A stretch of DNA of 64,000 nucleotides from Paroedura picta (GCF_049243985.1 NC_135381.1:13503345-13567344); one strand, 5' to 3'; shown: positions 21,601 to 30,073, counted from the stretch's first letter. The notes: generated from the sequence alone by a model not told the origin. A program made the numbers and translations.

Positions 21601-22623
21601 GCAGCAGACATGCTATCTGAAGCTCTGCCCATGAGGCTGGGAGTTCGATCCCAGCAGCCGGCTCAAGGTGGACTCAGACTTCCATCTTTCTGAGGTCGGT
21701 AAAATGAGTACCCAGCTTGCTGCTGGGGGGTAAACGGTAATGACTGGGGAAGGCACTGGCAAACCACCCCGTATTGAGTCTGCCATGAAAACGCTGGAGG
21801 GCATCACCCCAAGGGTCAGACATGACTCGGTGCTTGCACAGGGGATACATTTACCTTTATAGCAATATTTCACAGAAGCACATTTGTGTCTGTGTATGAT
21901 CTTAAAACGGCACGCCTGTACCTGCCGGCTAAATCCCAAACCCGTCTCTTCTCTCCCAGATTTCCCAGTGATCTCCTGCTGACCAGCTCCTCAGGGGAGC
22001 TCTGGAGGATGGTGAGAATCGGTGGGCAGCCCCTGGGCTTCGGTAAGTGGATGGCTGCATCTTGCGCAGGCTGTTGAATCTCTGGTTTCCTGGGTGAGTG
22101 ATAGTACCAGTAGCGAGGCATCTGGGTCAGAAGGCTTCATTCCTGCGTCTAATTCTCTAAGTGAACAGGCAAGGAAAATTCCTTCCAGGGCTCAGCTGCA
22201 TTGGACTGCTGGAGCTCATGGGCGAGTAGCCTCATTGCTTCCTTTGAGAGGCCGGGTTCATTCCCGTGAAAGGGAATTGCTCCGAAAATGCGGCATATTG
22301 AGCACATGCCTTGTTTCCTCTCTCCTGTTTCTTAACCTGCAGATGAGTGTGGGATTGTGGCTCAGATTGCAGAACCTCTGGCTGATGCTGACATATCGGC
22401 TTACTACATCAGCACCTTCAACTTCGACCATGCCTTGGTAAGTCGGGTGTGGCGCCCACGAAGTCGCCAGCTCCTCTAGGAGGAGACCTTGGAAGGACTG
22501 CTCTTGGCCTCTTCTTCTTTGGTGTCTTTTAACTGCTGCCCTGCTTCCTTCCTGAAGGTCCCAGAAGAAGGGATCGACCACGTCACGGAAGTGCTCCAGA
22601 AACGGCAGGAGAGCCAGAGATAG
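3049..22623 (+). CDS. CASTOR1: CASTOR1, cytosolic arginine sensor for mTORC1 (nine coding exons)
   Basis: CASTOR1 (formerly GATSL3) is a soluble ACT-domain protein. It binds and inhibits GATOR2 when arginine is scarce and releases it on arginine binding, which lets mTORC1 be activated. Coding exons are 3049-3161, 9127-9197, 16328-16521, 18789-18921, 20171-20294, 21275-21388, 21960-22042, 22343-22437 and 22558-22623. They sum to 993 nt, giving 330 aa plus TAG, against 329 aa in the human protein as recalled. All junctions are GT/AG and the phases agree. The N-terminus MDLRILEPRVRVLSIA matches human MELHILEHRVRVLSVA. HNVSVLMLSTYQTDF keeps the residues equivalent to human S111 (arginine) and Y118/Q119/D121 (GATOR2), shifted here by +2. 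STFNFDHALV keeps the D304 equivalent (D306). The N-terminal GLWLYTHPLLK segment fits CASTOR1 better than CASTOR2. No break is seen in any exon. The start at 3049 is chosen by homology and a good Kozak context (GAGCGATGG). Confidence 0.96.
3848..3974. mobile_element. pMITE with perfect TSD
   Basis: Palindromic element in CASTOR1 intron 1. CCTTAATG is present on both sides (3840-3847 and 3975-3982), an exact 8-bp duplication. Confidence 0.95.
4088..4412 (+). repeat. SINE-5S, interrupted by a MITE
   Basis: The head contains 5S rRNA-like AGCTCAGCAGGGTCAGC and TAGTACTTGGATGGGAGACC, the internal promoter side of a 5S gene. The body resumes after the MITE (4238-4369) with GGGTTGCCATAAATTGGCGG. It is a SINE, not a 5S gene, because the 5S identity is partial and a SINE body follows. 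Confidence 0.8.
4238..4369. mobile_element. pMITE variant nested in SINE-5S
   Basis: Ends read CAGGGGTGGCCAAA and TTTGGCCATCCCTG, a subfamily of pMITE that differs in the terminal block. Flanks CCCTTCAG and GTCTACAG share 5/8, so the insertion is old. Confidence 0.8.
4992..5210. mobile_element. hAT-like MITE (GGTGACCAGATT family), copy 1
   Basis: Terminal inverted repeats ATGGTGACCAGATT and AATCTGGTCACCTT bound 219 bp with no coding. Flanks GTTTAGGA (4984-4991) and ATTTAGGA (5211-5218) match 7/8. A second copy lies at 38484-38700. Confidence 0.85.
6090..6506 (+). pseudogene. L2-like LINE, truncated 3' end
   Basis: GGCCTGGGACCTTCATACCT and GGGGGATCGCCTCTCC encode the L-GPSYL-GDRL-like segment of the L2/CR1 reverse-transcriptase C-terminus. 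It ends in a TAAATAAAAA tail. It is too short and degraded to be functional. Confidence 0.6.
7026..7361 (+). mobile_element. hAT-like MITE (TTTCTCAACCAGGGTTTC family), copy 1
   Basis: Starts CAGGCTTTCTCAACC and ends with GAGAAAGGCC. The flanks GGTTAACC and GGTTACTC are imperfect 8-mers. The interior (GGGCCCTGGGTGGGCATGTCC) recurs at 37.6-37.9 kb (reverse) and 62.5-62.8 kb. Confidence 0.75.
7915..8095 (-). repeat. SINE-5S
   Basis: Antisense order: SINE body (GGTAGTTTGCCACTGCTTGCC), then GTGGTCTCCCATCCAAAAAT and GAGCTTCTGAAGTCTGACAA, which are complements of the 5S-like box. Confidence 0.75.
8096..9126. other. CASTOR1 intron 1, 3' end; unassigned AT-rich block
   Basis: From about 8480 to 9110 the composition shifts to AT-rich sequence with no recognisable coding or repeat ends. 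It may be an old insertion, but I cannot name it. Confidence 0.4.
9127..9197 (+). CDS. CASTOR1: CASTOR1 coding exon 2
   Basis: Encodes R/CKFFSLTETPEDYTVILDEE followed by GFK, almost identical to the human segment. Acceptor TTTTCCTAG, donor AAAG|GTATCA, ending in phase 1. Confidence 0.95.
9198..10999. other. CASTOR1 intron 2, 5' part
   Basis: No gene seen. Contains a CTCF-like motif at 10058-10072 and a possible LINE-tail remnant near 10310-10390 (GTTTGCTTAAAACATTTTTA). The rest is unassigned. Confidence 0.4.
10058..10072 (-). promoter_or_regulatory. CTCF-like motif
   Basis: GGCGCCATCTGCAGG reads CCTGCAGATGGCGCC on the minus strand. This fits the CTCF core (AGATGGCGC) with one departure in the leading CCA. 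Binding is inferred from the motif alone. Confidence 0.4.
11000..11130 (-). repeat. SINE-A, 5' part
   Basis: Antisense head: GTCACCCAGCTTGTGGAGGA, CCAGATTAGAAGCTGCCG and CTACACCAAGCTGG. The tail portion is missing. Confidence 0.75.
11902..12133 (+). repeat. SINE-A
   Basis: Diverged copy with head CAGAGCCAGCATGGTTCAGA, body GACTGTTGTGGAAAGAGGAA and tail AACCAACTCTTCTTCAGG. Confidence 0.8.
12134..13040. other. CASTOR1 intron 2, nothing recognised
   Basis: No exon signal agreeing with CASTOR1 phases, RNA gene or familiar repeat was identified in this stretch. Confidence 0.4.
13045..13735 (-). pseudogene. L2-like LINE, C-terminal RT region and 3' UTR
   Basis: The minus strand encodes KLQLVQNAVARILPKTWRSH, IQPVLQQLAWLPVEFRTKLK and IRGLGPMYLKDRLPAYTPKE. 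This is the well-known C-terminal signature of L2/CR1-group LINE reverse transcriptases (LQxVQNAAARL...HWLPV..RI.FK). The 3' tail, toward lower coordinates, ends in TAAACCGCCCAGAGCC and ATCCAAATAAAT. It is 5'-truncated and therefore immobile. It is the best-preserved LINE copy in the window. Confidence 0.85.
13950..14110 (-). repeat. LINE 3' tail fragment
   Basis: TTTATGCATTTATTTAAAAC, then CTTTCTGTCTTGCCTTTTGA and a run of MITE-free A/T. This looks like an antisense CR1/L2 tail, but the match is weak. Confidence 0.4.
14180..14600 (+). pseudogene. Non-LTR LINE fragment (BovB/RTE- or R4-like C-terminus)
   Basis: The + strand reads YGCESWTVKKSDKRRIDSFE then LWCWRWLLWLPWMEK, followed by LRRTYFGHILRSNSMEKAIM. 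This corresponds to the YGCESWT...RIDAFELWCWRRLLR...YFGHLMRR module at the C-terminus of some vertebrate LINEs. Several stops and frame changes are present. The clade is from memory and uncertain. Confidence 0.6.
15190..15960 (-). repeat. L2/CR1-like LINE 3' end split by a Sauria SINE
   Basis: The antisense tail (TTATTTGATTGGTATGACCG, GAAACCGGCTCACGGCAG) runs to 15323. It resumes at 15604 and continues to GAAGAGCTCTGTTTTGCAGG, the same landmark as in the copies at 2.5 and 13.35 kb. Confidence 0.7.
15324..15603 (-). mobile_element. Sauria-type SINE with 21-bp TSD
   Basis: The antisense body holds GTCATGTCTGACCCTTGGGG and the GGTAAAATGAGT-type block, with the tRNA-like head (CTCTTGTGGCGCAGAG in sense) at the right end. 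A 21-bp direct repeat at 15303-15323 and 15604-15624 (CCATTAACATTCCCCATTAA plus A) is the LINE-type target duplication. Confidence 0.9.
16328..16521 (+). CDS. CASTOR1: CASTOR1 coding exon 3
   Basis: Encodes residues 61 (split codon) to 125: ELPPSEFLQVVDSTWLVLNV, then a variable NGSSSANIQP loop two residues longer than human, and GVTKIAKSVIAPLAEHNVSV leading to LMLSTYQTDFIL. It carries the GATOR2-contact and one arginine-contact motif. Ends in phase 0 at CTG|GTGAGC. Confidence 0.96.
16562..16700. mobile_element. pMITE variant
   Basis: Lies in CASTOR1 intron 3, just 40 bp past the exon 3 donor. Diverged arms around GCCAGCATGGCATGCTGGC. Flanks ACCTAGGG and ACCTAGAC agree 6/8, and TA is central in both. 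Confidence 0.8.
17010..17095. mobile_element. pMITE variant, half element
   Basis: Only the right arm remains: GGCATGCTGGCAGGGGCTCT to CAGTTTGGCCACTCCTG. Confidence 0.7.
17194..17556 (+). mobile_element. hAT-like element with internal tandem repeat and CTCF-like boxes
   Basis: Ends resemble inverted repeats of the Charlie-like type: GGGGTCAGCAACC on the left and GGTTGGGGACTGCTG on the right. The interior is CpG-rich. Two near-identical ~52-bp units hold GCGCCCCCTGGTGGCGAAAA. No coding capacity. It sits in CASTOR1 intron 3. Confidence 0.7.
17360..17426 (-). promoter_or_regulatory. Two tandem CTCF-like motifs
   Basis: GCGCCCCCTGGTGGC occurs at 17360-17374 and again at 17412-17426. On the minus strand it reads GCCACCAGGGGGCGC, a near-ideal CTCF core. 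Both have the same orientation, 52 bp apart. Occupancy is not shown by sequence. Confidence 0.6.
18136..18158. mobile_element. pMITE end fragment
   Basis: GGCCGCAGTTTGACTACCCC followed by TGG is the terminal ~20 bp of the right arm only. Confidence 0.6.
18362..18515 (+). repeat. SINE-A, internal fragment
   Basis: TCTCTAATCTGGAGAAGCGG, CACAGGGTGTCTGTTGAGGG and GAAGCCGCTTAGGTTAG match the SINE body. The head and tail are eroded. Confidence 0.65.
18789..18921 (+). CDS. CASTOR1: CASTOR1 coding exon 4
   Basis: VREKDLPVVIHTLEGEFDIY then KEVNGEPVPASCDEASNGFL and KPKQ. Its start and middle match the family. The C-terminal half lies in the variable linker between the ACT1-2 and ACT3-4 halves. Donor CAAG|GTGAGT. 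Confidence 0.95.
19836..20110 (+). repeat. SINE-A, near full length
   Basis: Head GAGAGCCAGTTTGGTGTAGT with tRNA A-box-like GTAGTGGTTAAGAG and B-box-like GGTTCGATTC, then the body and tail AACCAACTCTTCTTC. It ends about 60 bp before CASTOR1 exon 5, so it lies within the reach of that acceptor. Confidence 0.9.
20171..20294 (+). CDS. CASTOR1: CASTOR1 coding exon 5
   Basis: AVNCTVHPVQSPQNRFCILS then VAPDSLPAIATILIDVLFYS and H. It begins the ACT3-4 half. Acceptor CGCTCTAG, donor ACAG|GTAAGC, phase 2. Confidence 0.96.
20520..20765 (-). repeat. L2/CR1-like LINE fragment
   Basis: GTTCCAGAGGTGGTTGGGGC and AAACGCCCTGACCCTTG correspond to the TTCCACCAGGTGGGGACC...GCCCTGCCCCTTGG segment of the 13.4 kb copy. 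Confidence 0.5.
20833..21215 (+). mobile_element. hAT MITE (GGTTCTCAACC family), copy 1, perfect TSD
   Basis: 383 bp with ends AGTGGCTCTCAACC and GGTTGAGAACCACTGG. TTTAGAGG is duplicated exactly at 20825-20832 and 21216-21223. It lies immediately 5' of CASTOR1 exon 6, ending 57 bp from its acceptor. No coding. Confidence 0.92.
21275..21388 (+). CDS. CASTOR1: CASTOR1 coding exon 6 (tandem CAGCAG acceptor)
   Basis: STPKETVPSGQDLNSIAFFA then FSLIEGYISIVMDAETKK. The acceptor is TTTGCAGCAG, so splicing could also use the AG three bases earlier (exon from 21272), adding one Ser. The distal choice reproduces the human HSTPKE junction. Donor AAGAG|GTAAGG. Confidence 0.95.
21573..21859 (+). mobile_element. 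Sauria-type SINE with 13-bp TSD
   Basis: Head GAGCCTCTTGTGGCGCAGAG with B-box-like GTTCGATCCC, then TCTGAGGTCGGTAAAATGAG and the tail AAGGCACTGGCAAACCACCC. TAGCAATATTTCA flanks it at 21560-21572 and 21860-21872. It lies in CASTOR1 intron 6. Confidence 0.92.
21960..22042 (+). CDS. CASTOR1: CASTOR1 coding exon 7
   Basis: RFPSDLLLTSSSGELWRMVR then IGGQPLGF, nearly invariant between CASTOR proteins. Acceptor CTCTCCCAG, donor TTCG|GTAAGT. Confidence 0.96.
22343..22437 (+). CDS. CASTOR1: CASTOR1 coding exon 8
   Basis: DECGIVAQIAEPLADADISA then YYISTFNFDHAL, including the aspartate that contacts arginine. Ends in phase 0 at TTG|GTAAGT. Confidence 0.96.
22558..22623 (+). CDS. CASTOR1: CASTOR1 coding exon 9 (terminal)
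   Basis: VPEEGIDHVTEVLQKRQESQ then R and TAG. The C-terminal tail is about the same length as in human CASTOR1. Acceptor TCCTGAAG follows a short pyrimidine tract. Confidence 0.95.
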   Translation, partial: VPEEGIDHVTEVLQKRQESQR

Positions 22624-24722
22624 CCGTTTGGTTCAGCCCTGACGTGCCTCCGGTATCTACTAGAAAGCAAGCCTGTGGAGAACGCCCCAGCCGTGCTTGA
22701 CACGGGTGTTCCTGAGTTAAAGAAGGAAGCTCTGCTCGGTGTGAGCCGGGCGACCATCTTTTTCTTTTCTCCAAGAACCGCCAGTTCCATTCAGAGCCTG
22801 TAGGAGGCTGTCCTCTGCTTCCCAGAAAGGGGAGTCCATGCTTGCTTTGGGAGACTTTGCCCGAACCTGGCTAACTGGGGCCGGCATCAGTATTACCTGG
22901 TCCATCTCTGGCCTTTCAGCCCTTCTGTCCTTGAATCATCGCTCGAGCCAAGGCGAAGGAGTTCCGTCCGTGGTGGGTTCTGGGGGAAAGTCTCCATTTT
23001 TGCACATTTTCGTATTGAGCTTTCCCCACGGAGAATCAAGCCTTGAGCTTTTGGGGGGTGGTGGGAAGGGTCTCTTTTGTCGTTGTTAAGAGTTGGAAAC
23101 CGATCCGTGTATTCGAGGTGTTGGTGGAGTGTTGTTTTTAAGGTGTTGTCTCAACAGCAGATCATAGGGGAGCCGTGTCCTCGAGACGTGAGCCGGATCT
23201 TGGCCTTCACGTCGGCTCCAGTCCCAACATGTGGGACCAGAGGGCTCCCGTAGAGCTTTCAGGTGCTGTGGATAGGGCTGCCCTTCGGCTGGGATTGGGC
23301 CATCCACTAACAGTATTAAGCTAACCCATTCATGGGCAATAGGCGTTTGTCGTTGCCAACATTTGAGTTGGGCGGGGGCTAGTTAGAGGGGGGGGGAACC
23401 CTCTGCCTCCCCCTTGTTTCTTGTGGCCTTAAAGCCATCTCTGTGCCTTTTTGTGCTTGGACACTAAAGTTGCAATGCAAGAGATCAAGCCTTATTTCCC
23501 CCACTACATCCCCATGCCCTTCCCGCCTTCCCTTTGGGCTGGAGAAGGAGAAGATCACAGTGCCATTCTGGACCATGGCAGGCACACTTTGGATATTGCT
23601 CCCACGTGCTCCCCTTGGTTGGGGGGTGAGGGTGGGGTCTTCCTGGATCGCATCAGCACAGCTATCCAGAGAACTTCATATATGCAGGCGAATGAGGGTT
23701 CCTGCTTCTGACTGTGGCCGAGGGGAGTGCATTTTTGAAGGAGAAGCAGCCCCCTCTCCCCCTCGCTAGGCTGCTTTTTGACTACTGGGGATTTTTGTGT
23801 GGCTAATGTTTCCCCCCAACCCCATTCATTGCCCAGGTCTTGCTGCTGCATTAGAGAGATTCTGCCTGAGCTCACAATGGGCCTGCTGATCAGGAATGGG
23901 AGGAGTCGTTTTCAATGGCAGCGGCTCACGCTCCCGGCTGGCCTTTGTCGCTCAAGGCCTTGGGTTGTTTCAAAAGGTCCACAAACCCAGCAAGGGCACC
24001 AAAGTGAGCACGCTCTATCCACCCCACCCCCCTCACCTAGCTGAGGCCAAGTATCCCCCGAATATTCCCAGAATGCAAAGAGGAGACCAACTTTTAAAAG
24101 TGGCACAGTGTGTGATTCTCTGAGTATGACTGTTCTGGGGAAGTCCATTGTTATCCTGTCCTGTAGATCTGGGGCTTGTTCTTTTCAAGGGCAGGCTGAG
24201 CATCTCTGGCAAGCTTGGTTGCTTAGGGAGGGGTAGAAAAGCAGGATTTTTGCTAGCCTGCACACATAAATGCCCCTGGATTTCTGGAGCTGCTGAGGCC
24301 AAAGCTGGCCTTGCACGAGGTTTCATGTTCTAATATGGGGGCAGGGAGCTTCTCTGCAGGGGCCAGAAACAATCGGAAGGTGGTCTGGCAGGTGACAGGT
24401 GATCAGCACTCTTGGCCACTTGCCAGCCTAGCACAAGGGACCGAGAATAAGGAGTGGGTTGCTGTGAAGAGGTGTGGGGTGCACCAACCCTTCTGCTCGG
24501 CCTGCCTTTGCTGAGAGGGGTCAAGCGTTGTGGGGGTAGCTCTCTGCTGCCAGTTTAGACTTGCTGCTGTCCCTGTTCTCAAGTGACTGTTAACCCTACA
24601 CCTTTTCTCCTGATGGTTCGTTGTAAACCAGGTTGTGTGCAGCCAAGATGGAAAATGCTTTTAAATACTGTATTTTTGTCATAGTTTTGAAATTTTGTCA
24701 ATAAAGGTCATTTTTTTCAAGA
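22624..24722 (+). other. CASTOR1: CASTOR1 3' UTR
   Basis: About 2.1 kb between the TAG stop and the poly(A) signal. It is notably free of the repeat families that crowd the introns, which supports it being transcribed UTR. The exact 3' end is inferred from the signal. Confidence 0.7.
24700..24705 (+). terminator. CASTOR1: Poly(A) signal of CASTOR1
   Basis: AATAAA in the context TTGTCAATAAAGGTCATTT, followed by a T run and then a GT-rich stretch (CGTGGTTGATGAG). This is the typical arrangement for a cleavage site 15-25 bases on. Confidence 0.85.
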
Positions 24723-25004
24723 ACGTGGTTGATGAGTGACTCTCTCATTAGTAATACAGGATGTTTGTAATACCATTTATTAAAAAAGAAGGCCTAGAGG
24801 CCAGTTTTTGGACTTTTGACGTCCAGTTTCATCTTGGCACAGAGAAGATCACAGAATAATTGGAATTGTTCAGTGTTTTGAGAATAAATCAAAGGCACCA
24901 AGAATGGATTTTGATTTATTTTTTGCTTTTCAGCATCCTTCTTGTTTGCAACATAAGGGAAAATTCTATACAACTATACCCTGGAGCAGGGAGAGGGGAA
25001 AGAC

Positions 25005-25236
25005 AAATTGGTGTAGTGGTTAAGACACTGTAATCTGGAAAGCCAGGTTTGACTCCCCACTCCTCCACATGCAGCCAGCTGGTGACCTTGTGTTAGTCAC
25101 TGTCAAAGCTCTTTCAACCCCACCTGCCTCACAGTGTCTCTGTTGTGGGGAGAGGAAGGGAAGGTGATTGTAAGCAGTTTTGAGATTTTGAGTAATAAAA
25201 AGTGGGGTACAAAAACCAACTCTTCTTCTCTGTGAC
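25005..25236 (+). repeat. SINE-A
   Basis: Head AATTGGTGTAGTGGTTAAGA, body TCTCTGTTGTGGGGAGAGGA and tail AACCAACTCTTCTTCTC. It lies shortly downstream of the CASTOR1 poly(A) site. Confidence 0.85.
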
Positions 25237-26243
25237 GGGAGCCTCTGTGCTCTCAGTGGCTTTTGGAAGCAGGAAGGAGCAGGGACCCTGGCCAAAGGTG
25301 TACCCAGGTGCTAACTGAGTTCTCTCCATCGTCTTAGCAGCAGTGGGAAGCTCAGAGTTCAGTTGTTTAGAATACTCATGCTTGTGTCTCCACGTTTTTG
25401 TAACACAGCTTAAGATTTCAAAAATTTTAAGCAAAATAAAGGAATGGCAGGAAAAGTGTATGGGGGGGCAATTCAAAACAGGATGTGTAAAGCCTTTAAA
25501 CAGCCACCATAGATAGGATACCATGACAATCTGATGAAGCAGCTACTAAACTCTACAGGAGCAGATTCAAGTGGGCAGCCGTGTTGGTCTAAAGTAGCAC
25601 AACAAAAATTGAGTCCAATAGGACCTTTAAGACCAACAAAAATTGATTCAAGGCTTGAGCTTTTGAGTGCATAGCAGCAGCATTGGCCAGCAGATGGAGC
25701 TAGCCACTTGCTTTCTGAAGAGTTGGACTCTCATCTGGCATGATATGTGGGCCCAAATGAGAAAAGCACTGCTGCATTCTTAAAATCCATTTTTTGGCAT
25801 CGAGTCCCATTGGGAAGGGGTCAGCTTAGTGGCCCTAATTTGAAACTGGCCTAGGTGGGTGTACCTGATGGGAAAGCTGATACTTGTGGGTTAAAGCTGA
25901 GAACTTCTGTGCCTCCTCTCCTCTCAGAAGGCCTCCATTGCTACCAAAGTTCTAATGTTCTCAAAGAGCAGTCAGTAAACCTTCGTTGGCAACAGGAATG
26001 CTTGGCGCTAGGAGGTCATGTGACTGAATGTTGCGCTAGAAGATGAAATCCTTGGATATAGAAAGCTAGCAGTACAGGGAGAACAGATCTGGCCCAGCTT
26101 CTTCCCTAATAACACTGGGCTTTGTAGGTGTTGTGTTGTTCATTTTATATGTTGGGATGAGTATGCCATTTGCAGTCCTGTACAGAGCTAATAAATGGAG
26201 AGGGTTGTATGGGGCAGTGGGAGGGGGGCAGATATCATCTACA
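25237..26243. other. Intergenic after CASTOR1
   Basis: No gene seen. An R2 copy at about 25572-25690 (GGGCAGCCGTGTTGGTCTAA, TTGAGTCCAATAGGACC) is the only repeat recognised; its class is unknown to me. Confidence 0.45.
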
Positions 26244-26356
26244 GCAGGGGTGGGCAAACTGTGGCCCTCCAGATGTCCATGGACTACAATTCCCATGAGC
26301 CCCTGCCAGCAAACACTGGCAGGGGCTCATGGGAATTGTTGTCCAGCCTACCCCTG
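26244..26356. mobile_element. pMITE with perfect TSD, right arm shortened
   Basis: ATCTACAG is duplicated exactly (26236-26243 and 26357-26364). The right arm lacks the stretch between GTCCA and CTACCCCTG, an internal deletion after or during insertion. Confidence 0.9.
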
Positions 26357-26659
26357 ATCTACAGCCTGGTCCTTTAAACTGGACAGCTGAGGGAACTGAA
26401 CCCAGAACCTTCTACATTTGCAGCCAAGGCTCACTAAATCACACATCCTACATGTAATCTTCTCTAATCTACACCAGTCTCATAATTGAAATTCTGGCAG
26501 ATAAAACTTTGGGATGCTTGTTTTCTAACAACTGGACTATGGTACAGAATACAACCACAACTGAAAAGATCCCAAACGCAGTAATGCAATTAACTTCCCA
26601 CCACTACCACAGTAGTAAAGGGCCCCAGGTGTAAAAGCCAGGTTGGCAATCCTATAGGG

Positions 26660-27045
26660 CAGTGGTTCTCAGCCTGGGGGTCGGAACCCCTTTGGAGGTC
26701 GAACCACCCTTTCACAGACTTGTGGCAGGGCAAGCAGCTTCACTGGGGGGGGGCGCACCATCTACACAACAGCCTTGTGGGGTAGATCGAGATAGAGCGT
26801 TCGCCTGTCTGGAGTAGCGGAAGAGAGCGAGATCAGCATGGTGGGACAAGAGGCAGGACTGAACTGAGAAACTCCAGGAAAAAAAACAATTTATATACAA
26901 TCATGAACAATGGATCTTCATGTCATTGGTCAGTTTGGGTTCAATTTCTGGGAAAGAACACTTGCATAATTTTATGGTTGAGGGTCACCACAACATGAGT
27001 AACTGTATTAAAGGGTCGCTGAATTAGGAAGGTTGAGAACCCCTG
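26660..27045 (+). mobile_element. hAT MITE (GGTTCTCAACC family), copy 2
   Basis: Collinear with the 20.83 kb copy along ~385 bp: GGGGTAGATCGAGATAGAGC and ATAATTTTATGGTTGAGGGT. Flanks CTATAGGG and CTCTAAAG are only 5/8 alike. Confidence 0.85.
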
Positions 27046-28685
27046 CTCTAAAGAGTTCCTTCAACAAAGCTGCCATCCCTCCAGTCAAGTGTGTGAGAGG
27101 GGAAATGGGAGAGTCTGCCCTTTTTGCAAATAGCTGGTCTATTTCTGCTGATCTTGTGGGGCTGAAGTCTGTTCTCTCAAACTGGCTTCTTCAGGGCTGG
27201 TTTATCTGTCTAGCACATGTAGCCTGTCCTATGAGCCCCACACTTCCAAGGCCCCTGCACAATGCCTCCCGCCCATGGATCAGGGCCATACCCTCTCTCC
27301 TCCCCCCTTTCCCCTCTTTTAGGACACCTGGAGTGACACCCCTTTCCACTGTGGGGGGCCCCTCTGCCCCAGTCTGGCTGCTCCCACCGAGATTGTCCTC
27401 TACTAGGGCCCCTGAATCCTTAAATTGGCTCTGGTGCTGTGGGCCCTGCAAATCCTTAAACCACTCCTGTGGTTCTTGCGTCCTTTGGACCCAAACTCCA
27501 GCCTCCTAATCACATGGCCCCTGGGGTTTTCCCTGCTCTAATCCACTGGCAGCTCCCTGCTCATTGGGACTGACTTCTAAGTGAGCGTGCATAAAATATA
27601 TATCTTAAGAGTTAAGCTAAGAAGGCCACAGTCCTTCACTCAGGCCCAAGGCCTGCCTAGGGCTGGGCTGATGCACGGAGGGGGGGTGGCGGAAATCCAT
27701 ATCCTGCCGCAATTGAACAGTTAATTAGAAAGACGCGTGGGCTGGTGAGATGGCTTATTTAGAGGCAAGAAGAAACCTGCCGCTTGCTACCGGCTGACGT
27801 GTGGTTGCTTTTCTAAGAAAAAGGGAGAGCTGGGACGGCGGTGGGGGGGACGGCTTGTCACGGAGAGGGAATCCCCTAGGTCAGCAGGGGAAGCTGAGGA
27901 ATTACATCACTGGCTTATCATTGGGCCAGCCGGTGCTCGGGCGATGCTCTTTTGTTTGGGTTGCATTCTTGCAAGATTCTTGCCCCAAAGCATTTCTCCG
28001 CTGATCCGTGTCTCTGCCCTCCCAGCTGGAAGGGGAAGGATGTGACTCTATTGTGGGAGAATCTCAAGCGATCTGAAAGGAGGGCCCACCCAAATCTGTC
28101 GGATCTTGGATGTTGTTTCCCATCTTTATCTGCAACGTGTTGGCAGTGTGCACGCACTCATGACTCTGATTCACCAGATAATTCCTTTTTTGTCTCTACA
28201 AGCCGGGGTCACGCAAAGCTTATCGCTGGATTCCACATCAGTCATGTCATATGTCAGGGAGGGCCTTCCTGGGAGAAAAGCAAAGCTGCAGATTCTTCAT
28301 AGCATTCCTGGGCCCTCTAGAATCATTGTGGTTGCTAAATAAGCTACATTATCACCACCATCACCGATGCACCTGGAGGTTTATAAAGTGCAGGGACCTC
28401 ATCAGACTTCAGAGTTTTCTTGGGAGGTTGACAAGGGAGGCAAGGGAAAGTACTTATGCTGCCCAAAACTCTGGAGGAAGAATGGGTAAAAAAAATGTAA
28501 TTGGTAACTATTGTGTGTGTCCCTGATTTTAGGAGCCACATTTTTTGGCAGAGGTGAAGATAACATTTGCAGATGAGCAGGAGAACAGATGCAAAAGCAA
28601 CAGGAGAACGCAAATCAGTGTCCCTGAATGCCATGCATGTTTACTCAGGAGTAAGTTCCACTGATTGCAGTGTGGCAAAGTATGT
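27046..28685. other. Intergenic, nothing recognised
   Basis: Several open frames up to 158 aa occur, but none resembles a protein family. No clear repeats apart from a possible R2 remnant near 28694-28765. Confidence 0.4.
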
Positions 28686-28999
28686 ATAAATAAGAGAAAG
28701 TTTGAGTCCAGCGACTCTTACTTCGGACCAACAAAGTTCCATTCTGGGTATAAGCATGCACACTTTTTTGGATACATTGAACAGAAGTCACCAACCTCTA
28801 GGTATTGGATTAGGAGCCTGTTGCCAGGAAGGGCTAATTAGAGTCAATGAGTAACTGAGCAATAACTATAGCTGACTTAGTAAAGTAACTGAGATTGGAT
28901 TAAGGCAATTAGTAAGACCTGTGAATAGCAGCCAATCAGCATACAAGCATAATAAAAGAGTTTGTAAACGGATGCAAGAACTGGATGACAGAAGAACAA

Positions 29000-29125
29000 G
29001 AAGAAGAGTTGGTTCTTATATGCCGCTTTTCCCTACCTGAAGGAGGCTCAAAGCAGGAGATCAAACCCAGCTTGCCAAATTAGAAGTCCGCACTCCTAAC
29101 TGCTACACCAAAGCTAACATGTGTA
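29000..29125 (-). repeat. SINE-A with internal deletion
   Basis: Tail AAGAAGAGTTGGTTCTTATA, then GGAGGCTCAAAGC joined directly to the head complement AAGTCCGCACTCCTAACTGC. The middle ~130 bp is missing. Confidence 0.8.
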
Positions 29126-29937
29126 GTGAGTTAAGAAACCAATATTTCTGTTAAGCCCTGGGAGTTCCATTGTCCTTAGTGTTGTAATAACTTGTAACTT
29201 AGCAATAGGACAAAGATTATGTATCTCAGCCTACCCCTTAAATACACATTGGAAATCAATTTGCTTCTATGCTATGCAGAGAACTGAGTGGAGGTTAAAC
29301 CTTTCTACTAATTTATTCTATTCAAAACCAACCCCTATCTGTGATGTAATTTTTTAAGCCAGTATATAGCTGTATAGAGGATTCTTTTTTCCCCTTTTAA
29401 AATAACAATGAGGTTGGGGTGGGTAGATTTGAATAACAAAATTAAATGGAGGATGGTTAAACTTCCTTTCCCTGTATGACTCCAAGGTAAAATTGAGGCT
29501 ACTCAAGCTTACAATTAAATTTGTTGAACAGGCTTAAGATGTTTGGATTCATGCAAGCCTCTTTGGACCCTTCTTTTAAATCTTTTTTTAAAAGACTCAA
29601 GACTAGAGATTGAACCAAAAAGACTGCACAGAAGAAAATGAGTTCAGAGGGAAGAGTCTGAAAGAAGAAAGAAAGGTGACATGTTGACAGATGGACCATG
29701 GAGAACAAAAGAGACGGGAGGATCAAAGGTGAAGTCAAGGCTTGTACCTAGAAGAGTGGATAAGGCTGTCAGTGGATTAGACTCCAGGTCTGGGAGGAGA
29801 TTTCAGGTTTTTCACACTGAAGTCTTGGATGGAAGTGAGTTATCCAAATACAAAATATCAAACAGGCAGTGGAAGAGTCAGGGTGGGAGGGAAGCTGCGA
29901 CATGGAGAAACAGGATTGGGTTCATCACAATGTAAGC

Positions 29938-30073
29938 GGGGGGTAGTCAAACTGTGGCCCTCCAGATGTCCATGGACTACAATTCCCATGAGCTCCTGCT
30001 AGCATTTGCTGGCAGGGGCTCCTGGGAATTGTAGTCCGTGGATATCTGGAGGGCCGCAGTTTGACTACCCCTG
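29938..30073. mobile_element. pMITE
   Basis: Both arms are complete except for the eroded left terminus (GGGGGGTAGTCAAAC). Flanks ATGTAAGC and GTATAAGG match 5/8, each with TA at positions 4-5. Confidence 0.85.

Noticed and set aside
27033-27509. 158-aa open frame
   Set aside because: It starts inside the end of a hAT MITE, is Ser/Pro-rich and has no recognisable domain or splice context.
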